This document shows positions 1 through 6,584 of a stretch of DNA of 42,262 nt, piece after piece. Below the pieces are notes generated by a model. That model did not search any database, had not been told where the DNA came from, and worked only from the letters and a program-made list of their open reading frames with translations. This stretch comes from a virus. The stretch is taken from IMG/VR virus record IMGVR_UViG_3300042991_000229, positions 1 to 42,262 of that record; one strand, given 5' to 3'. Both the position numbers and the translations under genes were made by a program. Numbering within the stretch: the first letter of the stretch is position 1; the number at the start of each line of letters is the position of its first letter.

Positions 1-183
1 CGAGAATATAGAAAATAAAAAATAGCGACGAGAATATAGAAAATAAAAAATAGCGACGAGAATATAGAAAATAAAAAATAGCGACGAGAATATAGAAAAT
101 AAAAAATAGCGACGAGAATATAGAAAATAAAAAATAGCGACGAGAATATAGAAAATAAAAAATAGCGACGAGAATATAGAAAA
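1..183. repeat. 28-bp AT-rich tandem repeat array, left end
   Basis: Six full head-to-tail copies of a 28-bp unit begin at 1, 29, 57, 85, 113 and 141, with a 15-base partial copy at 169-183. The unit starts CGAGAATATAGAAAA and ends AAAAATAGCGA. Copies are identical, so there are no spacers and this is not a CRISPR. The same unit fills the right end of the window. It could be an AT-rich unwinding element of an origin, a partition site, or short repeats beside a genome terminus as in T7. Copy number in an assembly of such a repeat is unreliable. Confidence 0.95.
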
Positions 184-229
184 CTATAAGAAATGTGAGA
201 GGGGGGACATATATTTATGTATTGACGGT

Positions 230-446
230 TAACGGTTTTTCGCGGGCGTGACTCCCCGCCCACCCGGACGTAGTACCTTTTCGCCCGTGGGCGGGCTTTG
301 GGCTGCGTGGCGGGCGTTAATTGGGGAAGCCGGGCGGCTGGGGTGTGCTTCCAGGCGGCTGGGTGCATACTTGAGGGAATCCGAAGGCGTGGCCGGTAGC
401 GTGGCCGGGAGCGTGGCCGGGAGCGTGCCGGTAGCGTGGCCAGCAG
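230..446. repeat. GC-rich block with hairpin and 12-bp GTGGCCGG iterons
   Basis: This block is strikingly GC-rich beside AT-rich flanks. A perfect 9-bp inverted repeat, CCCGCCCAC at 255-263 and GTGGGCGGG at 287-295, encloses a 23-nt loop. From 389 to 446 there are five consecutive near-identical units: GTGGCCGGTAGC, GTGGCCGGGAGC twice, an 11-bp GTGCCGGTAGC and GTGGCCAGCAG. Open frames exist here on both strands but they only reflect high GC and the 12-bp period. Iterons next to AT-rich repeats are typical of replication origins; the origin role is inferred. Confidence 0.7.
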
Positions 447-480
447 TTAATCCAGCTTTGAGCGTGCTAGAGGCTATTTT

Positions 481-590
481 TTGGAAGCTTCCAACCGGAA
501 ACGGTAAAAAGCAAATTCTAACCCCCACTAGCCATGATCCCAGCCGCTCCCGGTGGCTTTCCGGGAGTTCAGCCGGTGGCTTTCCGGGAG
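481..590. repeat. 14-bp palindrome and 18-bp direct repeat
   Basis: TTGGAAGCTTCCAA at 481-494 is a perfect 14-bp palindrome. CCGGTGGCTTTCCGGGAG occurs at 550-567 and again at 573-590, spaced 23 bp start to start, about two helical turns. Both lie between the GTGGCCGG iterons and the GACCCCAATTTT array, and no convincing gene covers them. They look like protein-binding sites of the putative control region. Confidence 0.75.
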
Positions 591-598
591 CAAATTTT

Positions 599-762
599 GA
601 CCCCAATTTTAACCCCAATTTTGACCCCAATTTTGACCCCAATTTTGACCCCAATTTTAACCCCAATTTTGACCCCAATTTTGACCCCAATTTTGACCCC
701 AATTTTGACCCCAATTTTGACCCCAATTTTGACCCCAATTTTGACCCCAATTTTGACCCCAA
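599..762. repeat. 12-bp tandem repeat GACCCCAATTTT, 13 copies
   Basis: Thirteen full 12-bp units run from 599 to 754 and a partial unit follows to 762. Units two (611) and six (659) read AACCCCAATTTT; the others are identical. Because 12 is a multiple of three the array leaves frames open on both strands, giving artefactual low-complexity proteins of DPNF or KLGS repeats. It is a second iteron-like family in the same control region, with a different sequence from the GTGGCCGG units. Confidence 0.95.
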
Positions 763-787
763 AAGCTCACATAACCAAAAAGCAAGT

Positions 788-1006
788 GTAACCGATGTTA
801 CCCTTGTGTCCCTCATTTTCCATGTAGCTATATAGAATATGTGTATAGGAATTATACCCTATTTTCATATGTAAAAGATAGGACACTAAGGTTACAATTT
901 ACATAACAATAAGGGAAATAAAAACTTGCTAATGTGTCCATGACAGACACTGTGTCCCATCTTTAAGGACACAACTGCCAAAAAACCACTTGTGTCCTTT
1001 GTGTCC
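788..1006. promoter_or_regulatory. GTAACC/GTGTCC box cluster before the plus-strand small genes
   Basis: GTAACC at 788-793 is followed by GTTACC at 797-802. GTGTCC occurs at 806, 934, 952, 992 and 1001, and its complement GGACAC at 881 and 967. The composite GGACACTAAGGTTAC at 881-895 recurs almost exactly at 42112-42126, and an inverted version is at 797-811. The last box ends one base before the ATG at 1008. The cluster probably binds a phage or host regulator. No convincing -35/-10 pair is visible here. Confidence 0.6.
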
Positions 1007-1007
1007 A

Positions 1008-1154
1008 ATGGAAAAGGAAGCGCTGGAAGTTCTTGGGATGGTTTTAAAATATCACGATTGTAATTATGGGGTATCTTGGGATAGCTTTAAATATCCCATC
1101 AGTGAGGTTATAGAAGGAAGGTTAGAAGATGAAACCGCCACGGATAAGATCTAA
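1008..1154 (+). CDS. Small protein of unknown function (48 aa)
   Basis: ATG at 1008 opens a 48-residue frame ending in TAA at 1152-1154. The protein begins MEKEALEVLGMVLKYHDCN and ends ETATDKI; it is acidic, has no membrane segment and no family I recognise. There is no Shine-Dalgarno sequence; the ATG directly follows two GTGTCC boxes, so it may be leaderless or start elsewhere. It is the first of three overlapping or adjacent plus-strand frames, opposite to the rest of the left half, which supports it being real. Confidence is moderate because of the small size. Confidence 0.45.
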   Translation: MEKEALEVLGMVLKYHDCNYGVSWDSFKYPISEVIEGRLEDETATDKI

Positions 1155-1200
1155 TAAGCGTAAACATTCCCCGGTTTGTTTTATCGGGCTGAAGGAGTAA
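1129..1200 (+). CDS. Tiny basic peptide (23 aa)
   Basis: The ATG at 1129 has a good ribosome-binding site, GGAAGG seven bases upstream, inside the end of the preceding frame. The peptide begins MKPPRIRSNKRKHSPV and is strongly basic at its N-terminus. It ends at 1200, only three bases before the next start. Its size precludes family assignment; it may be a leader that couples translation of the next gene. Confidence 0.35.
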   Translation: MKPPRIRSNKRKHSPVCFIGLKE

Positions 1201-1203
1201 TTT

Positions 1204-1314
1204 TTGTCTAAAGAAATCAACCGAAAAACTCAAAAAGATTCCCGGTTTATTTTAGCTTTTGCTCTTATTGTCAACGTTCTTATTTTTGCGTATTGTGTCA
1301 TCAAGATGTTTTGA
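1204..1314 (+). CDS. Small single-pass membrane protein (36 aa)
   Basis: A TTG start at 1204 is preceded by AAGGAG at the ideal distance. The 36 residues are a charged N-terminus (SKEINRKTQKDSRF) followed by one hydrophobic helix (ILAFALIVNVLIFAYCVI) and a short KMF tail, a clear single-spanning membrane peptide. It runs convergently into the 3' end of the minus-strand gene at 1252-1569, overlapping it by 63 bases. The strong RBS, the tight spacing and the TM segment make it the most credible of the three plus-strand peptides. Function unknown; small phage membrane peptides often act on host envelope or exclusion. Confidence 0.5.
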   Translation: MSKEINRKTQKDSRFILAFALIVNVLIFAYCVIKMF

Positions 1315-1569
1315 TTCCCTTACCCTGACAACAAGGCCTTGAAACATATCGCAGATGTGGTTTACTTCTGCCAGTGTTTCGGGGCTTTCCGTTTTTTTAA
1401 GCTCTTCTTTTAAAGCCAATGATAAGGGTTCGCAAACATCTTTTATAAACCGGGAATATATCGGAGTTTTTACTTCTTTGGGATACTGGAGAAAATACTT
1501 TGTTCCCCGGGCAAAAGCTTTTTTAAGTTTCTCTTTATCGGTTAAAGAAAAATTCTCTGGCGCGTTCAA
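1252..1569 (-). CDS. Hypothetical protein, end of early operon (105 aa)
   Basis: Unrecognised soluble, charged, helix-rich protein beginning MNAPENFSLTDKEKLKKAF and ending in a lysine/asparagine-rich tail. The start overlaps the end of the upstream gene (1535-1813) by 35 bases, and it is the last minus-strand gene of the early operon. No cysteine cluster or membrane segment is present. Its last 63 bases overlap the convergent plus-strand small membrane gene, and no terminator hairpin is visible after it. Confidence 0.7.
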   Translation of the reverse strand: MNAPENFSLTDKEKLKKAFARGTKYFLQYPKEVKTPIYSRFIKDVCEPLSLALKEELKKTESPETLAEVNHICDMFQGLVVRVRESKHLDDTIRKNKNVDNKSKS

Positions 1570-1813
1570 TTATTCCCTCCTTCATTTCTGCCGGGATTTC
1601 GTCCGGCAGTAAATAATCTTCCACGTTTTCCGTTCCGCTGTATACTGACAGGATTTCAATATCTTCAATAAAAATCCTTGGTTCACCCCGGTTGCCATCA
1701 GCATCAGCGCCGTAATCGTTATCAATATAATAGGACACTTGACATGAACATTCATATTCGGTTATATCGTCCCTGGATTCATGTTCATAATTAAAATCAA
1801 TGACGTCTATCAT
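1535..1813 (-). CDS. Acidic hypothetical protein (92 aa)
   Basis: The start is taken as ATG at 1813 because GGGAG sits seven bases upstream; a longer frame would need a TTG at 1846 inside the preceding helicase gene. The protein begins MIDVIDFNYEHESRDDI and is rich in Asp and Glu with many Tyr, and contains the pattern ECSCQVSYYIDNDYG. Acidic, compact proteins beside replication genes are common in phages, but I cannot assign a family. It lies 21 bases after the VapE-type helicase gene and overlaps the next gene. Confidence 0.7.
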   Translation of the reverse strand: MIDVIDFNYEHESRDDITEYECSCQVSYYIDNDYGADADGNRGEPRIFIEDIEILSVYSGTENVEDYLLPDEIPAEMKEGIIERAREFFFNR

Positions 1814-1833
1814 ATCAATGCTCCCTTCTCCTT

Positions 1834-3126
1834 TTATTCTTTCCAAGGAACGTCATCCTCGGCGGTATCATTTTCAGCGTTTTCAAGCGACGGATCCTTC
1901 GAGAACCCTTTCTTGAGTTCTCCGCTTATCCGGATCGTCCGGCGATCCCAGCCGTCTTTCTGAAGGCAGTCCGAAATTCGCATTTGGCTGGTGCGGTCGA
2001 GTTTATCGATATGGCCGTGTAAACATTCCGTCCATATTTCCTGTGATGTAACCCGGATCCTGTCTTTACAGTAATTTTTGATTTCTTGTTGCCAAGCATC
2101 GTCTATTTCCCGGCTAGATTGCTCCGAATATGACATCGCGGATATTTCCCCTGTGAGGTATAATGGGGATTTTTCTTTATACGCTTTCCATGCTTCCGCC
2201 CAAAGTTGGTCTTTGTCGGCCAGAATCTTTCCGATATTGATGTCCCCGTTACAGAATACCGGCAGGAACCGGCGGTTTCCCGTTGAATCTGTCAAATATC
2301 CGCTGTTACTTGGGTTAACCGTCCCGATAAAAATGTTGCGCCGCGGGAATATCTGCGATCTGCGGCCATAAGGAAGACGTTGCTTGTCTTTGGTGATTGT
2401 GATAAAAGCCTTAAGGGATTCGATGTCTTTCTTTTTAAACACGGATAGTTCCGGGACCTCGATTATCCAAGCGCCTTGCATAGACTCGACCGTTTCCTTC
2501 GTCCTGTCGCTCAATGACATCTCAGTGAACCATTCCCCGCCAAGGGCTTTACAGGCTTCCGATTTCCCGATCCCCTGTTTGCCTTCAAGGATTAGCATAT
2601 AATCGTACTTGATCCCGGGTTTGTCGATTCTAGCGCAAGCGCCAACGAGCGTCATCTTGCCAACAAACCGGGTATACGCGTTATCTGCGGCGTTCATGTG
2701 GGTGCATAACCAGTTATCGATCCGGGGAGTGCCGTCCCATTTTATGCTGTTAAGGTAATCTTTGACGGGGTCGTACGAGTATTTTCCGGACACAAACGTC
2801 ACGGCATCGCTAAGGTTAGCCATTGAGAAATCAGCCTTATGCGCGATCGCGAGGTATTTGCGCAGGTTTATCACATCGGCATCTGTTAAAGGTTTTGGGT
2901 AGTCGCCAAGCCGTCCCCATGACGGCATCTTGACCAGTTCTGTCTGATGGGCGAAATCGTTGAACCTAAATAAGCCTACGAGTTCCGGGTTTGTCTGCAA
3001 AAGTATAGTGGCGTTGTTAAAGGTCGGGAGGATGATCGTGCCTGATTTGGTACTTTTAAAATCAAGCTGAATCGCTTCCAAATCTGATTCCTCTTTGAGT
3101 TTCTTCACTAAATTATCTGATTTCAT
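1834..3126 (-). CDS. VapE-family primase-helicase ATPase
   Basis: Virulence-associated protein E family (PF05272), an AAA-type replicative helicase found with primase domains in phages and islands. Residues 128-137 (SIKWDGTPRI) are the family signature. Walker A is GKQGIGKS at 182-189, Walker B is WIIEVPE near 220-226, sensor 1 is around FIGTVNPS (N271), and the arginine finger region is GNRRF at 283-287. At 430 residues it is the helicase part without a primase domain; the zinc domain is supplied by the next upstream gene, two bases away. Together they should open and prime the origin. Assignment is confident from motifs; its role as the main replicative helicase is inferred. Confidence 0.9.
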   Translation of the reverse strand: MKSDNLVKKLKEESDLEAIQLDFKSTKSGTIILPTFNNATILLQTNPELVGLFRFNDFAHQTELVKMPSWGRLGDYPKPLTDADVINLRKYLAIAHKADFSMANLSDAVTFVSGKYSYDPVKDYLNSIKWDGTPRIDNWLCTHMNAADNAYTRFVGKMTLVGACARIDKPGIKYDYMLILEGKQGIGKSEACKALGGEWFTEMSLSDRTKETVESMQGAWIIEVPELSVFKKKDIESLKAFITITKDKQRLPYGRRSQIFPRRNIFIGTVNPSNSGYLTDSTGNRRFLPVFCNGDINIGKILADKDQLWAEAWKAYKEKSPLYLTGEISAMSYSEQSSREIDDAWQQEIKNYCKDRIRVTSQEIWTECLHGHIDKLDRTSQMRISDCLQKDGWDRRTIRISGELKKGFSKDPSLENAENDTAEDDVPWKE

Positions 3127-3128
3127 AT

Positions 3129-3638
3129 TTATTTTCCCATGTATTTTAAGGCATCTTTAAAAGATAAATTATGGAGTAATTGTACGAACCTTATTGAATC
3201 GCCACCAGCATGACATCCAAAACAATAGAACGTATTAGTCTTATGGTAAATACAAAAAGATGCGGTTTTTTCTTTGTGGATTGGACAACAGCAGAACGTT
3301 CGTGTCGAGGATCTTTTAACTTTTTCAGGAGTAAATAATTCCAAGATAGGGAAAACTTTTGCGTATTCCATATTGGAATTATCATATTCCTTATTGGAAT
3401 ATATGAATTGATAGCGGCCTAACCGGTCTTTCTCGGCCAGAAGCTTATCCAGATAAAACGCTTGAACCATCATTATGCAAAAATCTTTTGTTGCCGGATC
3501 ATACGTTTTATTTTTATAGATATCCTTGATTCGCTGGGAGTATTGGCCTATGAGGCGGTTGTTCTCCCGGATTAATCTAGCTGATATTTGCTTTCCTTCC
3601 GGAAAGGCTTCTTTTATTTCTTTTAGGGTTAGGCTCAT
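3129..3638 (-). CDS. CHC2 zinc-finger primase fragment/protein
   Basis: The C-terminal third is a DnaG-type zinc-binding domain: C118-x2-H121 and C139-x2-C142 in the pattern CCPIHKEKTASF ... YCFGCHAGGDSIRF, followed by the usual helix NLSFKDALKYMG. No TOPRIM catalytic domain follows, so this 169-residue protein alone cannot be a complete primase. The N-terminal 110 residues are unrecognised. GGAG precedes the ATG at 3638. Directly upstream of the VapE-type helicase, it probably recognises template for priming, with VapE or a host enzyme supplying activity. Confidence 0.87.
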   Translation of the reverse strand: MSLTLKEIKEAFPEGKQISARLIRENNRLIGQYSQRIKDIYKNKTYDPATKDFCIMMVQAFYLDKLLAEKDRLGRYQFIYSNKEYDNSNMEYAKVFPILELFTPEKVKRSSTRTFCCCPIHKEKTASFCIYHKTNTFYCFGCHAGGDSIRFVQLLHNLSFKDALKYMGK

Positions 3639-3753
3639 TCCATCTCCGGGTTTTACAGTTGGGACAGCGTATGATCATTGTGGATCTCGGGATCCATTGA
3701 TGATCACATTTCTTACAAGTTAATAAGACCAACGACACGAACATTCTGTCCAT
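3577..3753 (-). CDS. Small zinc-ribbon protein (58 aa)
   Basis: ATG at 3753 follows the SSB stop codon by three bases and has GGGAGGA upstream. The protein contains two cysteine knuckles, LTCKKCDHQW and IRCPNCKTRRW, 14 residues apart, a zinc-ribbon layout seen in many small archaeal and phage proteins with the C-x2-C-x-H-x-W-x-P-R pattern. The tail is basic (PKRNKRSLSGRK). The 3' end overlaps the primase gene by 62 bases. A nucleic-acid-binding or regulatory role is likely by family, but the target is unknown. Confidence 0.7.
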   Translation of the reverse strand: MDRMFVSLVLLTCKKCDHQWIPRSTMIIRCPNCKTRRWNEPNPKRNKRSLSGRKANIS

Positions 3754-3756
3754 TAC

Positions 3757-4272
3757 CTATTCCTCCCAAGGAGTTTCAGACTTTTGTTCAACGACATATC
3801 CTTCTTCTTTCGTGAAACCACAGCTTTCAGCTGAAGCTCCGCCCTTAAGCTCGATTATCTGGACACCGCGGATGTATTTCGTCAGGCCTTTTGATCCATC
3901 AACGTCAAACTCTTTTAACGTAAACGCTACTCGCACACGGGATCCCCAGCCGACTTCTGCCTTTTCAACAGCATTGTTCTGGGAATCGAATAGTGCGATA
4001 GGATAGCTTGAAGTGAAATTGATTAGGATCTTTCCAGTAGCCGCTAGCTCCCCGGACTCATTCTTTTGCTTATCGGCCTTAACGAGCTTAGTATATTTCG
4101 GGTAAGACGATTCCGCGACCGCTTGGTTTAACTCATCCATGAACTTTTTAACGGCTTCTTCTGCCGGATCCAAAACTAAAGCAAGCCCATACTTGCCTTT
4201 AGCATCCGGGGTGCTGATTTGTGGGAATTTGACTGTCCCGATTGGGGTTGTTAATTTGTTCGCCATCTTCAT
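3757..4272 (-). CDS. Single-stranded DNA-binding protein, gp2.5/Enc34-like
   Basis: Matches the DUF2815/Enc34-type ssDNA-binding family: the N-terminal strand pattern TPIGTVKFPQISTPDAKGKYG, LALVLDP, GKILINF, GWGSRVRVAFTL and the TKYIRGVQIIEL strand form an OB-fold layout. The acidic tail ending ETPWEE is typical of phage SSBs, used to recruit replication partners. AAGGAG precedes the ATG at 4272. It lies between the exonuclease and primase genes, as expected for a recombination/replication cassette. The precise family name is from pattern memory, so moderate to high confidence. Confidence 0.8.
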   Translation of the reverse strand: MKMANKLTTPIGTVKFPQISTPDAKGKYGLALVLDPAEEAVKKFMDELNQAVAESSYPKYTKLVKADKQKNESGELAATGKILINFTSSYPIALFDSQNNAVEKAEVGWGSRVRVAFTLKEFDVDGSKGLTKYIRGVQIIELKGGASAESCGFTKEEGYVVEQKSETPWEE

Positions 4273-4480
4273 TTCTCCTTTTTGTTGGTTGGTTGGTTTT
4301 TTGTTTACATTCAGAACAAATAACTTTTAAAGAACTATCAATTTTCTCCATGGATAAATAGCGATTGCCCGTTTCCATTGCGTCAATGAGATCGTCATAA
4401 GATGTGGCCTCGATGTCCCTAGACCAATCGCAATAATCGCATTTAACAAGAAACACGGATGCAATCCATTCGATACTCAT
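4199..4480 (-). CDS. Small zinc-binding hypothetical protein (93 aa)
   Basis: Begins with an ATGA overlap on the stop of the exonuclease gene, indicating coupled translation. It has two cysteine pairs, KCDYCDWSRD and VICSECKQK, about 39 residues apart, likely one zinc site. The last 24 residues overlap the start of the SSB gene by 74 bases and look low in structure (Asn, Gln and Pro rich). Function is unknown; the position suggests an accessory factor to the exonuclease or SSB. Confidence 0.65.
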   Translation of the reverse strand: MSIEWIASVFLVKCDYCDWSRDIEATSYDDLIDAMETGNRYLSMEKIDSSLKVICSECKQKTNQPTKRRNEDGEQINNPNRDSQIPTNQHPGC

Positions 4481-5337
4481 AAGGAAAACCTTTCTTTAAA
4501 AGCGGCCAGATCATCTAAAAACATCGGGAAATATTTCCTTGGGTCTTCTTCAATGATAGGCTTCGACCAGCCTTGCTCAGTCTTATCGTTTAGCGGTATA
4601 ATCATAAGCTCCTGAACGTCTTCATTCCCTTCGCATGAAGCATAAGCCGATAACTGCTTTAGGCAATAAGCCCGGTCGATCGTCCCGGTCTTAATGTCTG
4701 CGATACCAATTTGGTTTCCCCTTTTATACTTAATATCTTGCCGGCCAGCGAAACCGTGAGTGTTGTTAACTACCGCCTTTTCAAGCTCCACAACATCAAA
4801 CGGGTTCTTGGCTTTAAACGATCGGAAATTATACCCATCTAAACCCAACGTCAGGCTCCCCCTTTTAAGGATAACCATCTGGGTATAGATTTCCGGTATG
4901 TCTTTTGGTTCTTTCCATTCCCCGGATTCTAGGTAGATCTTGCACTGGGCGTGGATAATCGTTCCGCGCGCGGCGTACTGGATGAGCTCATCCGGGCTGA
5001 CATAGAAGTCGGCGTCCCAGTTAAGGATCGATGTAACGCTGGGTAAATCACCGTAGAAACGGATATCTTTCCGTTTCTTCTTTATAAGTTCCAATAGTGA
5101 CCGCCGTTCACATTCGGCAAACTTAGAATAACACTTATCAAACAGGATCCGTTGCCGTTCCTCTAAAAATCCTTCCGGCAAATTCCCCGACCAAGTTTCT
5201 TTATTAGCAAAAAAAGGTGACTCGTTCTCATACGAACCAGTAGCTATTTTCCCTGTATATGAAACAGTTATTTCTGTTGTGAGCAATTTTGGCTGATCGG
5301 GCTTATTTGCTTTAGTCTTTTTATTCTTTGTTTCCAT
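4477..5337 (-). CDS. PD-(D/E)XK exonuclease (RecB/Cas4-like)
   Basis: The catalytic core is typical of RecB-type nucleases: RGTIIHA with H129, GRQDIKY with D201, ADIKTG with D214 and K216, and KQLSAYA with Q228. Phage members of this family process DNA ends for recombination or degrade DNA during replication. GGGGGAAAA precedes the ATG at 5337. The gene sits directly before the small zinc protein and the SSB, which is the usual exonuclease-SSB partnership. The first 25 residues are Lys/Thr rich and overlap the end of the upstream HNH gene. Confidence 0.87.
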   Translation of the reverse strand: METKNKKTKANKPDQPKLLTTEITVSYTGKIATGSYENESPFFANKETWSGNLPEGFLEERQRILFDKCYSKFAECERRSLLELIKKKRKDIRFYGDLPSVTSILNWDADFYVSPDELIQYAARGTIIHAQCKIYLESGEWKEPKDIPEIYTQMVILKRGSLTLGLDGYNFRSFKAKNPFDVVELEKAVVNNTHGFAGRQDIKYKRGNQIGIADIKTGTIDRAYCLKQLSAYASCEGNEDVQELMIIPLNDKTEQGWSKPIIEEDPRKYFPMFLDDLAAFKERFSL

Positions 5338-5741
5338 TTTTCCCCCTTTATAAAACGTGTCTTTTTCCCATTTTCAGGATGATATAATTTAAAATGTTCT
5401 GAATTGCTCTTGCATAGAACGAGATTTTCAATTCTATTATCATCCTGTTTGCCGTTCAGATGATGTATACATTCTCCTTTATCTAAGAAACGGCTAATAT
5501 AATTCTCCATGACAATCCTATGTTCATAAACGTAGTTTTTTACTTGAGATGGATGCCTCGGACAATAAATCATAACAAATCCATAGCTATATTTCCTACC
5601 ACCGGACCAGCGACCATTATTTATTCCTTTAGCATGATGGCCATGAACAAATCGGCTATATCGCCCTTTTATTCTATTCTGAGCAATACTTGTTTTCGCT
5701 ATAATCTTTGTTTTTTGTCCACATCCGCACTCACAAAACAT
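5268..5741 (-). CDS. HNH homing endonuclease 1
   Basis: Contains EHRIVME (73-79) and the HNH core CIHHLNGKQDDNRIENL (H93, H94, N96, D101, N102, N106) with H116 downstream, as in free-standing phage homing endonucleases. The N-terminus has a cysteine pattern CECGCGQKT that probably binds zinc, followed by the common RFVHGHHAKG segment. AAAGGGG lies before the ATG at 5741. The 3' end overlaps the exonuclease start by 70 bases, suggesting it landed at that gene boundary. Such genes are mobile; the target site is likely near the exonuclease gene. Confidence 0.9.
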   Translation of the reverse strand: MFCECGCGQKTKIIAKTSIAQNRIKGRYSRFVHGHHAKGINNGRWSGGRKYSYGFVMIYCPRHPSQVKNYVYEHRIVMENYISRFLDKGECIHHLNGKQDDNRIENLVLCKSNSEHFKLYHPENGKKTRFIKGEKWKQRIKRLKQISPISQNCSQQK

Positions 5742-5783
5742 TCTTTTCCCCTTTCTATTTAGTCATTAATAAAACACAAATGC

Positions 5784-5837
5784 TTAGGACCGCGCTGTAA
5801 CAGTATTTGATGCTTGTTTTTTTGTTTTAGCTTTCAT
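5784..5837 (-). CDS. Possible 17-aa mini-ORF with a strong RBS
   Basis: AAGGGG lies six bases before an ATG at 5837; the frame encodes MKAKTKKQASNTVTARS and stops at 5784. Its start resembles the Lys/Thr-rich start of the exonuclease gene (METKNKKTKANK), from which it is separated by the HNH endonuclease. It may be a relic of the exonuclease 5' end left when the endonuclease inserted, or a short leader peptide. The evidence is thin. Confidence 0.25.
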   Translation of the reverse strand: MKAKTKKQASNTVTARS

Positions 5838-5865
5838 GTTAGCCCCTTTCGGTTTTAGTTACCTG

Positions 5866-6009
5866 TTATTTCATCCCCCACAATATGCTTATTTGAAGTA
5901 GTGAAGCCCCGAACCAGTAGAGCGTTCTAGCCCAGTTCTTTTCATATAAACATACTGCCATTATAACAACATACTCAATCAACAAAAACTTTATTAGCAA
6001 GTTACTCAT
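5866..6009 (-). CDS. Small membrane protein (47 aa)
   Basis: The start is taken at ATG 6009, with AGGA seven bases upstream; longer versions lack an RBS. It overlaps the previous gene stop by eight bases. Two hydrophobic helices are visible: LLIKFLLIEYVVIMAVCLY and LYWFGASLLQISILWGM, separated by EKNWART. This two-helix hairpin with E-x-N-W and Y-W-x-G-A is a recurring small phage membrane protein whose function is unknown to me. It is too far from the lysis cluster to call a holin. Confidence 0.65.
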   Translation of the reverse strand: MSNLLIKFLLIEYVVIMAVCLYEKNWARTLYWFGASLLQISILWGMK

Positions 6010-6127
6010 CGCGTAATCCTTTATTAAACGCATCTCGAAATAAGTCCCAGTTTTCCCGGGCTTTCTCGTGGTAATGGTCACTTCGACCGATACAGTAGCC
6101 CATGATTAATATTAGCAATGTGTTCAT
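6002..6127 (-). CDS. Small N-terminally anchored protein (41 aa)
   Basis: A perfect ribosome-binding site, AAAGGAGG, precedes ATG at 6127. The peptide has a short hydrophobic N-terminus (MNTLLILIMGYCIG) and a charged amphipathic helix (HEKARENWDLFRDAFNKGL). Its stop overlaps the start of the next small membrane gene in the arrangement ATGAGTAA, so the two are translationally coupled and may act as a pair. No family recognised. Confidence 0.6.
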   Translation of the reverse strand: MNTLLILIMGYCIGRSDHYHEKARENWDLFRDAFNKGLRDE

Positions 6128-6325
6128 TTATCCTCCTTTATTAATTTTTGCTACAATCTCAACTAACATATCATAGTTTAAGGATGTATTCTGTATCTTC
6201 CATTCCCAATCGCTATCCCAGCTCATTAACTCGCATAATTCTTTAATAACTTCTTTCTTCCGAATTCCTTTTGAATTGCGTATCCATTGTCCGCAACATT
6301 TACATTTATCATTTAACTTGGTCAT
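6128..6325 (-). CDS. Hypothetical zinc-finger-like protein (65 aa)
   Basis: The start is set at ATG 6325 (GGGGG six to seven bases upstream); the longer frame to 6445 lies inside the upstream gene. The protein begins MTKLNDKCKCCGQWIRNSKG, with a Cys cluster C-x-C-C that could bind a metal with a further Cys, then a helical acidic part rich in Trp. It overlaps the upstream gene by 17 bases. Unknown function. Confidence 0.6.
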   Translation of the reverse strand: MTKLNDKCKCCGQWIRNSKGIRKKEVIKELCELMSWDSDWEWKIQNTSLNYDMLVEIVAKINKGG

Positions 6326-6584
6326 CTTGCACCCCCAGATTCTTCTGCATCTCACGAATTGCATTATTCCAACCAAAAACAGATAGAGTTGAGCCATCAA
6401 AACTTCTCTGACAAGTATCACACCATCCCAATTCACCATCTTCATCCCGGGTGCTATGGGATAAACATTTATGTTCTCGCTTTGTCGGAATACACGACTC
6501 TATCCAGTCGGTGAGTGCTTCTTTAAACCCTTCTTTGCCCGTAATCCCGTACTCGGCTTCTAATTGCCCTATCCTCTCTTTCAT
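6309..6584 (-). CDS. Hypothetical protein with His/Cys cluster (91 aa)
   Basis: Begins MKERIGQLEAEYGITGKEG and carries HKCLSH ... GWCDTCQRSF, a likely zinc site with two Cys after a His-Cys-His. It resembles other small early phage proteins of one zinc knuckle and a helical remainder. It overlaps both neighbours (four bases with 6581-6844 and 17 with 6128-6325), so it belongs to the same polycistronic early unit. No family named. Confidence 0.65.
   Translation of the reverse strand: MKERIGQLEAEYGITGKEGFKEALTDWIESCIPTKREHKCLSHSTRDEDGELGWCDTCQRSFDGSTLSVFGWNNAIREMQKNLGVQDDQVK

Noticed and set aside
1-183. CRISPR array
   Set aside because: The 28-bp units are identical and contiguous, with no spacers and no cas genes.
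229-835. Long low-complexity frames on both strands (KLGS, DPNF and ILTP repeats)
   Set aside because: They arise from high GC and 12-bp repeats whose period is a multiple of three; no RBS, no domain, mutually overlapping on both strands.
1169-1256. Direct repeat CCCGGTTT(G/A)TTTTA
   Set aside because: Two copies only, both inside small coding frames; the CCCGG word is common in this genome.
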